Shown here: in pieces, positions 7,607 through 14,172 of the stretch | Layout of the letters: the number at the start of each line of letters is the position of its first letter | Numbering within the stretch: position 1 is the stretch's first letter | Assembly: GCA_017458675.1 (NCBI GenBank) | Contig: JAFTAM010000047.1 | Coordinates: 1-34,610 of the forward strand | From: a bacterium | Lineage (GTDB): Bacteria; Vulcanimicrobiota; Xenobia; Xenobiales; Xenobiaceae | Direction of reading: 5' to 3' | Length of the DNA: 34,610 nucleotides | Program-made: the position numbers and the translations under genes | Notes under the pieces: model-generated | What the model saw: the letters and a program-made list of their open reading frames with translations, nothing else | Told to the model about the DNA's origin: nothing | Databases searched by the model: none

Positions 7607-8062
7607 ATGTCGGATGATTTAAACAGAGAGTATGCGGAAACGGATATAACCGAGGAGGAAGCCGAGAGCAGGCGGGCGGTCTTGGAAAACGGGGAGGCTG
7701 CCGTTACGGTTGAGCAGCTGCGGCTGGCGGTGACCGCCTTCAGGGACGTCCGCAATTGGAGGCAGTTTCACAATCCCAAGGATCTGGCGGTGGCGATGGC
7801 GGTAGAGGCGGCCGAGGTCCTGGAGCTCTGCCGCTTTAAGACCGATGAAGAAATTGCGGCTGCCGTAAAAGCAGGCGATCACAGCTTCGCCGACGAGATG
7901 GCCGACGTGCTTTCCTATCTTCTGAGCCTGGCCGACGTTTTGAACATAGACTTGCCCAAGGCCCTGGCCGCCAAAATGAAAATCAACGCCGAGCACTATC
8001 CGGTTAAGCTGGCCAAGGGCCGGGCCGCGAAATACACCGAGCTGCAGCGGAACCGGGATTGA
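7607..8062 (+). CDS. MazG-like nucleotide pyrophosphohydrolase (all-alpha NTP-PPase)
   Basis: 151 residues. The core from about residue 35 matches small all-alpha NTP pyrophosphohydrolases of the MazG / dCTPase (RS21-C6) type: FRDVRNWRQFHNPKDLAVA, then the metal-binding pair E67xxE70 in VEAAEVLEL and E97xxD100 in DEMADVLSYLL, and a C-terminal KMKINAEHYPVKLAKGRAAKY signature. Such enzymes hydrolyse (d)NTPs to (d)NMP and pyrophosphate with magnesium, clearing non-canonical nucleotides; some act in phage defence by nucleotide depletion. The first 30 residues are an acidic extension with no family match. AGAGGGT stands 6-7 nt before the ATG. Position directly behind the paralogue array and downstream of hsdR hints at a shared accessory role, but housekeeping nucleotide clean-up is the default reading. 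Confidence 0.9.
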   Translation: MSDDLNREYAETDITEEEAESRRAVLENGEAAVTVEQLRLAVTAFRDVRNWRQFHNPKDLAVAMAVEAAEVLELCRFKTDEEIAAAVKAGDHSFADEMADVLSYLLSLADVLNIDLPKALAAKMKINAEHYPVKLAKGRAAKYTELQRNRD

Positions 8063-8071
8063 GAACAGCGC

Positions 8072-8132
8072 TGTCATCCTGAGCCTTCAGGCGAAGGATC
8101 TGTATATTTAAGATTCTTCGCTCAGAATGACA
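8072..8132. repeat. Dispersed intergenic repeat, copy 2 (inverted pair)
   Basis: Arm 8072-8101 (TGTCATCCTGAGC...GAAGGATCT) and arm 8111-8132 (AGATTCTTCGCTCAGAATGA, then CA) are imperfect reverse complements around a short AT spacer, so a transcript would fold into a hairpin. It lies directly behind the MazG-like gene. Confidence 0.7.
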
Positions 8133-8210
8133 GGAGGGGGGGCGGGCTCGGAATGACAGGGGCGGCGGCGTGTGCGCAGCGGCGGGCTGCGGCTCTGTGC
8201 CGACAAATAA

Positions 8211-8249
8211 AAATGCGGCCTCTCAGCCAACGCTGATTCAGCCGCATTT
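8211..8249 (-). terminator. Second hairpin behind the Sel1-repeat gene
   Basis: AAATGCGGC (8211-8219) pairs with GCCGCATTT (8241-8249), with an inner TCAGC/GCTGA stem. On the minus strand it ends in TTTTTATTTG, as expected of an intrinsic terminator. It may also stop the plus-strand transcript coming from the MazG-like gene. Confidence 0.55.
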
Positions 8250-8261
8250 CCGTTTGCTGAA

Positions 8262-8280
8262 AAAATCCGCAGACCTGCGG
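8262..8280 (-). terminator. Rho-independent terminator of the Sel1-repeat gene
   Basis: Three bases behind the stop codon, the minus strand reads CCGCA-GGTC-TGCGG followed by ATTTTTT. Confidence 0.7.
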
Positions 8281-8282
8281 AA

Positions 8283-8864
8283 TTAAGGAGTGACGCCCCA
8301 TTTTTTAAGCATATTTTTGGCGTGATCGGAGCCGTTGGCCGCCGATTTTTTCATCCAATAGACGGCGGCCTCTCTGTCCTGTTTAACAACCAGGCCGTCC
8401 CATAAATAGAGCGCATACATGCCCTGCCCGTATTTGCTGCCTAATTCGGCGGATTTTTTGTAGCAGGCCACGGCATTTTTGTGATCTTTTTTCAGACCGG
8501 CCAAGCCGTTCTGGCAGAAATAGCCTAAGCGGTAAAGACCGTCGGGATTGTTCTTCTGGGCGGCCTTTGTAAACCAGCCCAGAGCCTCCAATTCGTTTTT
8601 GGGAACGCCGTCTCCGGTTTCGTACATAACTCCCAGACATACCATAGCATGGGAGTCGCCGCTTTCGGCCTGCTTCTTATAGGCGGCGAAGGCTTCCTCG
8701 TTTTTCGCAAGTAAATTCAGATTGTATTCGCAGGGGCGCTGCGCGCAGATTTGCGGCATTTCTTCGGCTGCTTCCGGAACGGCGGCCCGCAGGGCGGGAG
8801 AGAGGAAGCCGGCAAAGCCCGCGGCCGTGAGAATCAGAGTATAGGCGAAAGCTTTTGTATTCAT
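8283..8864 (-). CDS. Exported Sel1-repeat protein
   Basis: 193 residues. A signal peptide (MNTKAFAYTLILTAAGFAGF, cleavage likely near ALRAAV) sends it out of the cytoplasm. From about residue 54 on there are at least three 36-residue Sel1-like repeats, with the usual GDSHAMVCLGVMYETGDGVP, a YRLGYFCQNG unit, and a final AANGSDHAKNMLKKW. Sel1/TPR-type solenoids bind proteins and are common in envelope or host-interaction proteins; nothing indicates a specific partner. AAAGGA lies 7 nt before the ATG. The gene stands alone, with terminators behind it. A second exported Sel1-repeat protein is encoded at 20691-21608, but the two differ in length and in having a lipobox. Confidence 0.88.
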   Translation of the reverse strand: MNTKAFAYTLILTAAGFAGFLSPALRAAVPEAAEEMPQICAQRPCEYNLNLLAKNEEAFAAYKKQAESGDSHAMVCLGVMYETGDGVPKNELEALGWFTKAAQKNNPDGLYRLGYFCQNGLAGLKKDHKNAVACYKKSAELGSKYGQGMYALYLWDGLVVKQDREAAVYWMKKSAANGSDHAKNMLKKWGVTP

Positions 8865-9045
8865 ATGTCAATCCTTTTCGGTAGAGTATATATTAGATTT
8901 TACAGCATTTAAAGCCGCAATACTATATGTAAAACCGTTATTTATCGGTTTTGTTTTCCCGGAACGGAGAAAGAGGCCGGAGCGGAAGGGCTTACTGGCC
9001 TGCGCTCGGGCTGACGGCCGCGCCGGCCCTGCGGATAGCCTGCTC

Positions 9046-9933
9046 TCATTCGCTCTTAAATACGAGCCGGTGCCCCAGCGAGGCTATGCCTATGACCGCG
9101 GCCAGCACGAGGGCCATGGCGGCGGCGTAGCCCATGTCGAAGCTTTCAAAGGCGGTCGTATATATGTAATATGAGGCGGTCAGCGTGGAACTCCGGGGAC
9201 CGCCGCCGGTCATTATGTAAATTTCCGTAAAGACTTTCAGGGCGGAAATTAAAGAGAGCAGCGAGCAGACCGCCGCGGTAGGTTTAATCAGCGGCAGTTC
9301 TATTTTTAAGAAGATCTGTAAGGGGGAAGCTCCTTCCAGAGCGGCGTGTTCTTCCAACTCTTTGGGAACGGCCTGCAGGCCGGCCAGATACAGAATGAGG
9401 TAGTAGCCGACCCCCTGCCATAAAGTTACCAGCATGACGGAAAAAATAGCCAAGTCGGCGTCGGTAAGCCAGGGTATTGGTTTAACGGTTCCTGCGCTTA
9501 AAAAAGAGAGGATTTGATTGACAAAGCCGTCGGTCTTTAAAAGCCATTTCCAGACTATGCCTACTATTACCGACGAGGTTATGACCGGTATATAGAGAGC
9601 GGCGCGGGCCAGAGCGGAAAAGCCGGTTTCGTCCTTCAGCAGCCGGGCCAGAATGACGGAAGCGAGCTGCAGAACCGGTACGATCAGGACGTAAAGAAGC
9701 GAATTTTTCAGGGCGATATGGAAATACTTATCATGGCAGAGGCGATAAAAGTTTTCCAAGCCTATGTATTTTGGCGGAATGAGGCTGCCGGAAGCGTCGT
9801 AGCTCAGCAGGCTGAATTTAAAAAAGGCCAGAGCGCTGCCGCATAAAATCGGATAGACCGTAAAGGTAATTAAAATTATCAAAGCCGGCAGCAAAAATAG
9901 CCAGGGAGTCCAGAATTTTTCCGATTTGCGCAT
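9046..9933 (-). CDS. ABC transporter permease, sugar / glycerol-3-phosphate type (MalF/UgpA-like)
   Basis: 295 residues with six membrane segments, the first at about 11-32 (FLLPALIILITFTVYPILCG). The cytosolic EAA loop that docks the ATPase is present: ELEEHAALEGASPLQIFLKIELPLIKPT around residues 195-222. This marks the inner-membrane permease of a carbohydrate-uptake importer of the CUT1 type, which normally works as a dimer with a MalG-like partner plus a binding protein and an ATPase. None of these is encoded next to it. Upstream is the transglycosylase terminator and downstream a Sel1 gene in the same direction. The frame is intact, so it may pair with components encoded elsewhere. The substrate cannot be read from the sequence. 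Confidence 0.9.
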   Translation of the reverse strand: MRKSEKFWTPWLFLLPALIILITFTVYPILCGSALAFFKFSLLSYDASGSLIPPKYIGLENFYRLCHDKYFHIALKNSLLYVLIVPVLQLASVILARLLKDETGFSALARAALYIPVITSSVIVGIVWKWLLKTDGFVNQILSFLSAGTVKPIPWLTDADLAIFSVMLVTLWQGVGYYLILYLAGLQAVPKELEEHAALEGASPLQIFLKIELPLIKPTAAVCSLLSLISALKVFTEIYIMTGGGPRSSTLTASYYIYTTAFESFDMGYAAAMALVLAAVIGIASLGHRLVFKSE

Positions 9934-9955
9934 GATAAAACGCCGAAAGCCTCTG

Positions 9956-9995
9956 AAAAACAGACAGGTCCATGTTCAAGCGACGCATGGACCTG
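9956..9995 (-). terminator. Rho-independent terminator of the lytic transglycosylase gene
   Basis: Perfect 10-bp stem CAGGTCCATG / CATGGACCTG (9965-9974 and 9986-9995) with an 11-nt loop, followed on the minus strand by TCTGTTTTT. Confidence 0.8.
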
Positions 9996-10019
9996 CCGGA
10001 GATATATCTGCAGCTGATG

Positions 10020-11009
10020 TCAGTTCTTATTTATTTTATATTCCTGAGCTACAGACTGATTGTATAGGTTAATAATTTTAACAGGATATGCGGATAGCTC
10101 CCGGTATTTGCTGGCGGCGCCGCCTTTGTAGATCTCGGTGCAGGCCTGATATAGGGGAGAAGCCGACATATTTTTGGGATCGCCCACCAGGTTGGACCAT
10201 TCCCGCGGGTCCTTTCCCTGTTTCCAGGCTATGGACATGGCCCGCAGAATAGTTCCGCCTCCGCCGTTGTAGGCGCCCAGCATCAGGTACCAGTATTGCT
10301 GAGGCGTGGGAGTTCCCAGTTTCTCATAAGCCTTGGCTACGTTGGAGGCATATAGGCACTGCTCGGGAGCGACGCCCATAAGCTTATGATAGTTGCCGGG
10401 ATCGATGACGACCTTGGCTTTTTCGGCCAAAACTTTGACGCCTATCGGTATGGCCTGGTTGGGATTGCGGCAGCCGGACCAGCTGAGACCGAAGCGCCTG
10501 GCAGTGTCCGGAGTAATTTGGGCAATTCCCAGAGCGCCGGTATAGCTGACCGCGGTCGGATCGAAGCCGCTTTCGCAGGCCAGCAGAGATTTTAGCAGCA
10601 GAGGATGCAGGGCCACATGAGTACTGTGGGGCCAGGCCTCGCCGCTGGCTTTCAGGATGATGCCGTTATACATGTTTTCGCGGCCTCCGTAGCCCCAGGA
10701 GGTAACTAAATCCTGCGGGGTATTGACCGGAGGCATGGCAAAGGGCAGCTTTTCCGAAGACTTCTTGCTGTCTTTATTGACGCGGCGCACGGTAGCCGTG
10801 GCGTCCGGAGCCGTAAAGGTATTGCCTACGGGTTCTATGGACGGGCTGACCTCTTTCTCGGGCCAGACGTCGTTTATATCGAACAGGGGAGAGGATATGT
10901 GCAGATCCTCGTTGGATTCGCGTCCCCAAGCTGAATCTACAGTGAATATACTGCAGCTCAGAATCAGGACGGCGGCTGCGGTTAGATATTTAAGATTAAA
11001 CTTAGACAC
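10020..11009 (-). CDS. Lytic transglycosylase, SLT family (exported)
   Basis: 329 residues with a GTG start. An N-terminal signal peptide covers about residues 1-29 (LTAAAVLILSCSIFTVDSAWG; a lipoprotein at ILSC is possible but the lipobox is poor). Residues 30-125 are a low-complexity linker. The catalytic SLT domain follows: LLACESGFDPTAVS holds the catalytic Glu, then TGALGIAQITPDTARRFGL, the NPNQAIPIGVKVL helix and the GAYNGGGGTI motif. These enzymes cleave peptidoglycan between MurNAc and GlcNAc, forming 1,6-anhydro ends, for wall remodelling or insertion of envelope machines. There is no LysM or peptidoglycan-binding repeat. It stands alone with its own terminator. The ribosome site is weak (GGTGAA). 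Confidence 0.9.
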   Translation of the reverse strand: MSKFNLKYLTAAAVLILSCSIFTVDSAWGRESNEDLHISSPLFDINDVWPEKEVSPSIEPVGNTFTAPDATATVRRVNKDSKKSSEKLPFAMPPVNTPQDLVTSWGYGGRENMYNGIILKASGEAWPHSTHVALHPLLLKSLLACESGFDPTAVSYTGALGIAQITPDTARRFGLSWSGCRNPNQAIPIGVKVLAEKAKVVIDPGNYHKLMGVAPEQCLYASNVAKAYEKLGTPTPQQYWYLMLGAYNGGGGTILRAMSIAWKQGKDPREWSNLVGDPKNMSASPLYQACTEIYKGGAASKYRELSAYPVKIINLYNQSVAQEYKINKN

Positions 11010-11120
11010 GTCTATTCACCAAATAAGTTTCTGAATCGGTTAGGTCGGATCACTTGGTCGTAAACAAAACTGATATAAATTTATATAAATTCTTATACCG
11101 AGGGGCGCCTTCCTCTGTTG

Positions 11121-11155
11121 ATACTGCTTTATCAGAAAAAAAACTTCAGCAGTAT
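11121..11155. repeat. Short inverted repeat in the merC / transglycosylase divergent spacer
   Basis: ATACTGCT (11121-11128) and AGCAGTAT (11148-11155) are exact reverse complements around an A-rich 19-nt loop. It could be an operator for either divergent gene or chance. Confidence 0.35.
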
Positions 11156-11168
11156 TATTAGTGAGGGC

Positions 11169-11197
11169 TTGACAAATGGATAATGATAAATTATTAT
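11169..11197 (+). promoter_or_regulatory. Sigma-70-type promoter of the MerC-family gene
   Basis: TTGACA (11169-11174), 17-nt spacer, TATTAT (11192-11197). The -35 is perfect and the -10 differs from consensus at one position. Start of transcription would be near 11204, 46 nt before the gene. Confidence 0.8.
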
Positions 11198-11198
11198 C
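11179..11198. promoter_or_regulatory. Fur-like (or Zur-like) operator over the merC promoter
   Basis: GATAATGATAAATTATTATC covers the spacer and the -10 hexamer. It differs from the classical Fur box (GATAATGATAATCATTATC) mainly by one extra base near the centre. A bound repressor would block RNA polymerase, so metal-dependent repression of the downstream gene is likely. Which metal cannot be told from the site. Confidence 0.6.
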
Positions 11199-11249
11199 AA
11201 CAGCAATTAAGTTATAGGATTAAAAAGAATAGTATTTTACGGTGAACAT

Positions 11250-11738
11250 ATGAACGCCATTAACGACATAAAAAATAATAACGGGGATAAAAGCGGCAGG
11301 GGACTGCGCGGCTGGGATCTGCTGGGCGTTACCCTTTCGGGCGCCTGTCTGATTCACTGCACGGTTCTGCCTTTGATTTTAGCCTTGCTGCCTGTTTTCG
11401 GAAGCAGCTTCCATTTAGACGAGCGCTGGCACAATTATATGACGCTTTTAATCGTTCCTGTGGCTATGATCGCTTTGGTGACCGGTTATCTGCGCCACCG
11501 CAGAAATATCGTGGCGGTTTTGGGCGTTCTTTCGCTCAGCATGATTTTAGGCGCTCATCCTCTGCATGAAATGGGACTCTACAGCCATCTGATTTCGGAA
11601 ATTATCGGAACTCTGGGCGGCTGCACGCTGATAAGCGCGCATCTTTTCAACCATTATTATCAGCATAAAGCGGCCGGATGCTGCTGTGAGCATGACTGCT
11701 GCGAAGAAGCGGAGGCCAAAAGCAGCTTAGTAGCATAA
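11250..11738 (+). CDS. MerC-domain membrane protein, probably metal-regulated
   Basis: 162 residues. After a polar N-terminus, the MerC signature GVTLSGACLIHCTVLPLILALLP opens the first of four membrane segments (about residues 25-47, 60-78, 84-100, 110-132). The Cys-x3-HC pair in this segment is the metal-handling site of MerC. The C-terminus is rich in Cys, His and acidic residues (CCCEHDCCEEAE), a likely metal ligand cluster. MerC was first known for mercuric ion uptake in mer operons, but no merR, merT or merA is present. A Fur-like box covers the promoter, so transport of iron or zinc, or a metal-stress response, is more probable. The ribosome site is weak (GGTGAAC before ATG). The gene converges on the DUF6311-like gene, with 19 bp between stops. 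Confidence 0.85.
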   Translation: MNAINDIKNNNGDKSGRGLRGWDLLGVTLSGACLIHCTVLPLILALLPVFGSSFHLDERWHNYMTLLIVPVAMIALVTGYLRHRRNIVAVLGVLSLSMILGAHPLHEMGLYSHLISEIIGTLGGCTLISAHLFNHYYQHKAAGCCCEHDCCEEAEAKSSLVA

Positions 11739-11757
11739 ACTGCGCTTCCTTTGGCAT

Positions 11758-13500
11758 TTATTCTGCAGGTTGATATTGGGCGGTAACTAAGGGTAAATTG
11801 CCGTCCTTTATTATTTCCCGCAGCTCCTTCTGAGTTAAGGGCGGACATCCAGCCAGCGGCGTGCGGCAGCCGACGATAAACTGGCCGGTGAAATAATAAT
11901 TTAAGCCGAGGCGAAGGCAGTCTTCCTTATTTTCTTCAAAAAAGACATAAAGATTCTCTTCACTTAAATTTTCCAAAGCCTCGCTGATATTCTGAAGATA
12001 GATTTCCTGCTTCAGCTCCCGGGCAAAGAAGAAGCAGTTTAAGGTCTTATGGCTGCTTAAGGCTATATCAGCTATGGAATACAGAATATTGTCGGCCGAA
12101 TAGCTGAACGGCAGAGTGAAGATTATGTGTTTGATTTTTTTGTCGGCCGCAATTTTTTCCCAGAGGTATTCGTCGGAAAGATAGGTCTTTCGGGGCTCGA
12201 GCTTATAGGTAAAGTTATTTAAGAAAAAGTTGGGAAGCTCGCAGATCTGGACAGTAAGGATAATTGCGGCAAGTCCGTTTAATAGCCATTTTTTGGCAAT
12301 GCCCCTGAACAGCAGAATAAATGAACTCAGCAAGAGGATGTAAATAAAGATCCAGACGCAGCGGGCGGTGGATTTGCAGAACCCCCACAGGGCCATGACG
12401 GGTTCCGGCAAGGTATACTGAAAAAGCATATGTCTGCCGAAGGTGACCTGGGGAGATGCGGCCAGCAGCAGAGTAAAAGCGGAAAGGATGATTAGAGCCG
12501 CTGCCGTGGGAAGATTTCTCTTGAAAGTATCTTTAAGCGAAGAATACCTGAGCGCCAGGACGGCTGCGGCGGAGAGCGTCAGCAGGAAGCCGCCCAGTCC
12601 CAGGTAGGCAAAGCCGTCAGTTTGAGTATTTGCGTAAAGCGGCAGAGCCCGTACGTACTTTGAAAACCCCATGGAATTAAATAAGGCGTTGAGATTCATC
12701 GAGGAATCCAGGACATTGCCGCCGCTGCCGACGATTAAAGTCATTCTGGGATCGATACCGCCTAAAAGAAAATGCGGAATAATGGCGGAAAACAGGTAGA
12801 GCATTAAAACAGCCGCGCTTCTCTTAACGCTTTTAGTATAGAAAACAATTAAGGCGCATAACGTCAATACTATAAAACCGCAGAATATATCGAAATAGGG
12901 ATGAATTAAGGAGGCCAGCAGACCGGCCGCCGCAGTTCTGCAATACAGCCCGGGGCCTTTAAGGTATTTTTTGCAGTTAAACAGAGGATCAAGCATAAAC
13001 AAAATGATCCACTGTCCGGCCAGCGCGTTATGCAAATGTATGCGCTTGAGCATGACGGGAGCGGCCGCAAAAAAAAGAGACGCGGCGATCAGTGCGAATT
13101 TGCTGTCTGTATGTTTTCTTAAAATGCCGGCCGCGCACAGGCATTGGAGAATAAAACAGAGCAGAAACCATAAAGTAAAATATTGGAAGCTTTCCGGCAA
13201 AACGGGCGATAAGGCTTTAAAAAATACTGCGAAGAGGGGCAGCGAGTCCGTAAAGGTTACGGAAACTTTTGTCGGATATGAGAGCTGATCCATAAAGCCT
13301 AAAGGAAAATACCAGGGACTGTTCCTATAGGCTTCCCAGCCCAGCTGGTGCTGAGACTGGTCTCCCCTGTCGGGCACGAGACAATTGATATAGGAAAAAT
13401 CGAATTCCTGCCAGCCTGCAGACGAAGCTATATACGAAATACAAAATAGCAGCGAAAAAATAATAATGTAAACGTAGGCGATCTTTAAATCCGTTTTCAT
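11758..13500 (-). CDS. Large polytopic membrane protein, DUF6311-like (glycosyltransferase-C type)
   Basis: 580 residues with about ten to twelve hydrophobic segments in the first 410 residues and a soluble C-terminal part. The N-terminal luminal loop contains the pattern GDQSQHQLGWEAYRNSPW, FPLG, LSYPTKVSVTFTDSLPL, which resembles DUF6311 proteins, a family with the general plan of GT-C sugar transferases (acidic residues in the first loop, lipid-linked sugar donors). The end has an acidic/Lys-rich stretch and CRTPLAGCPPLTQKEL. I infer a role in decorating surface polysaccharide or lipid; no substrate evidence is present. It stands alone, converging on the MerC gene. Start ATG 13500; no strong ribosome site seen. 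Confidence 0.75.
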   Translation of the reverse strand: MKTDLKIAYVYIIIFSLLFCISYIASSAGWQEFDFSYINCLVPDRGDQSQHQLGWEAYRNSPWYFPLGFMDQLSYPTKVSVTFTDSLPLFAVFFKALSPVLPESFQYFTLWFLLCFILQCLCAAGILRKHTDSKFALIAASLFFAAAPVMLKRIHLHNALAGQWIILFMLDPLFNCKKYLKGPGLYCRTAAAGLLASLIHPYFDIFCGFIVLTLCALIVFYTKSVKRSAAVLMLYLFSAIIPHFLLGGIDPRMTLIVGSGGNVLDSSMNLNALFNSMGFSKYVRALPLYANTQTDGFAYLGLGGFLLTLSAAAVLALRYSSLKDTFKRNLPTAAALIILSAFTLLLAASPQVTFGRHMLFQYTLPEPVMALWGFCKSTARCVWIFIYILLLSSFILLFRGIAKKWLLNGLAAIILTVQICELPNFFLNNFTYKLEPRKTYLSDEYLWEKIAADKKIKHIIFTLPFSYSADNILYSIADIALSSHKTLNCFFFARELKQEIYLQNISEALENLSEENLYVFFEENKEDCLRLGLNYYFTGQFIVGCRTPLAGCPPLTQKELREIIKDGNLPLVTAQYQPAE

Positions 13501-13640
13501 GGCTAGTATTACCAGATATGTCTCTTACAATTATAATACCTGTTAATGAGCAGTTTGTCCAATCCTGTATTTCTGAAGTTTAAGGCTGCTTTGCCGATCC
13601 CGAGTTCGGCAAATATGGGATACCTTTTTACAGTAAAGAC

Positions 13641-13694
13641 CCTTCGACAGGCTCAGGGTGACATAAATAGCTTGTCATTATGAGCGAAGAATCT
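13641..13694. repeat. Dispersed intergenic repeat, copy 3 (inverted pair)
   Basis: Arm CCTTCGACAGGCTCAGGGTG-ACA (13641-13663) faces arm TGTCATTATGAGCGAAGAAT-CT (13673-13694) around a 9-nt spacer. The second arm is the reverse-complement form of the element at 8111-8132. Confidence 0.7.
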
Positions 13695-13817
13695 ATATAT
13701 TTCTCTATGCGGCAAATATGAACCTGTTTTGGGCTGTATGTCCTGATTCGGCTACTATTGCGCGAAATATTGCGGCCGCATACAAATAAAATATATGCTG
13801 ACGTTTATTATGTATTC

Positions 13818-13846
13818 TTGACAGTATTATAATTGTAGCATATAAT
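13818..13846 (+). promoter_or_regulatory. Perfect consensus sigma-70 promoter upstream of rho
   Basis: TTGACA (13818-13823), 17-nt spacer, TATAAT (13841-13846), both hexamers and spacing ideal. Transcription would start near 13853 and leave an untranslated leader of about 320 nt before rho. Confidence 0.85.
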
Positions 13847-14056
13847 AAAACTGCAAAAATTATTGCTTGATGTATATAAAATATTGCGGTATGTTTTGAT
13901 AATATTAATTACGTATTGCGGCTCATTATCATACCAATAATTACTGAGAAGAGGATTTCCCCAACATTTTATATCTTGGTAGTATTGCATCAATATTATA
14001 TTGCTGTAAACAGTCTTATGTTAAATAATCAAAAGTGTCTTCTGGAATAGTTATTT

Positions 14057-14100
14057 CGCTGCGGAATTTATTTATTTTTCCGTGCAGCGTCATTTTGTAA
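14057..14100 (+). promoter_or_regulatory. Hairpin in the rho leader, possible attenuator
   Basis: CGCTGCGGAA (14057-14066) pairs with TTCC-gt-GCAGCG (14078-14089); the 3' side is followed by TCATTTTGTAATG. The T-run is weak, so this is at most a Rho-responsive or modest intrinsic attenuator. Autoregulation by premature termination in the leader is known for E. coli rho. Confidence 0.4.
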
Positions 14101-14172
14101 TGTTTTTTCGGCAAATTTCGCATTTTATAAAAAATATCTCGGCAGGTTGGCTGTCGTCAAAGGATGGAAAAT

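Larger units (their letters stand above)
13501..14163. other. 663-bp gene-free region upstream of rho
   Basis: This holds the third dispersed repeat (13641-13694), then an AT-rich stretch from about 13740 with a consensus promoter and the long rho leader. A 61-codon minus-strand frame at 13808-13993 lies in the AT-rich part and overlaps the promoter; I do not consider it a gene. Confidence 0.65.

Noticed and set aside
11250-11738. Mercury resistance operon
   Set aside because: Only a MerC-type gene is present; there is no MerR, MerT, MerP or MerA, and the promoter carries a Fur-like box rather than a MerR dyad.
13808-13993. 61-codon minus-strand frame rich in Asn, Tyr and Ile
   Set aside because: It lies in AT-rich DNA, covers the consensus rho promoter and has no family signal or ribosome site.
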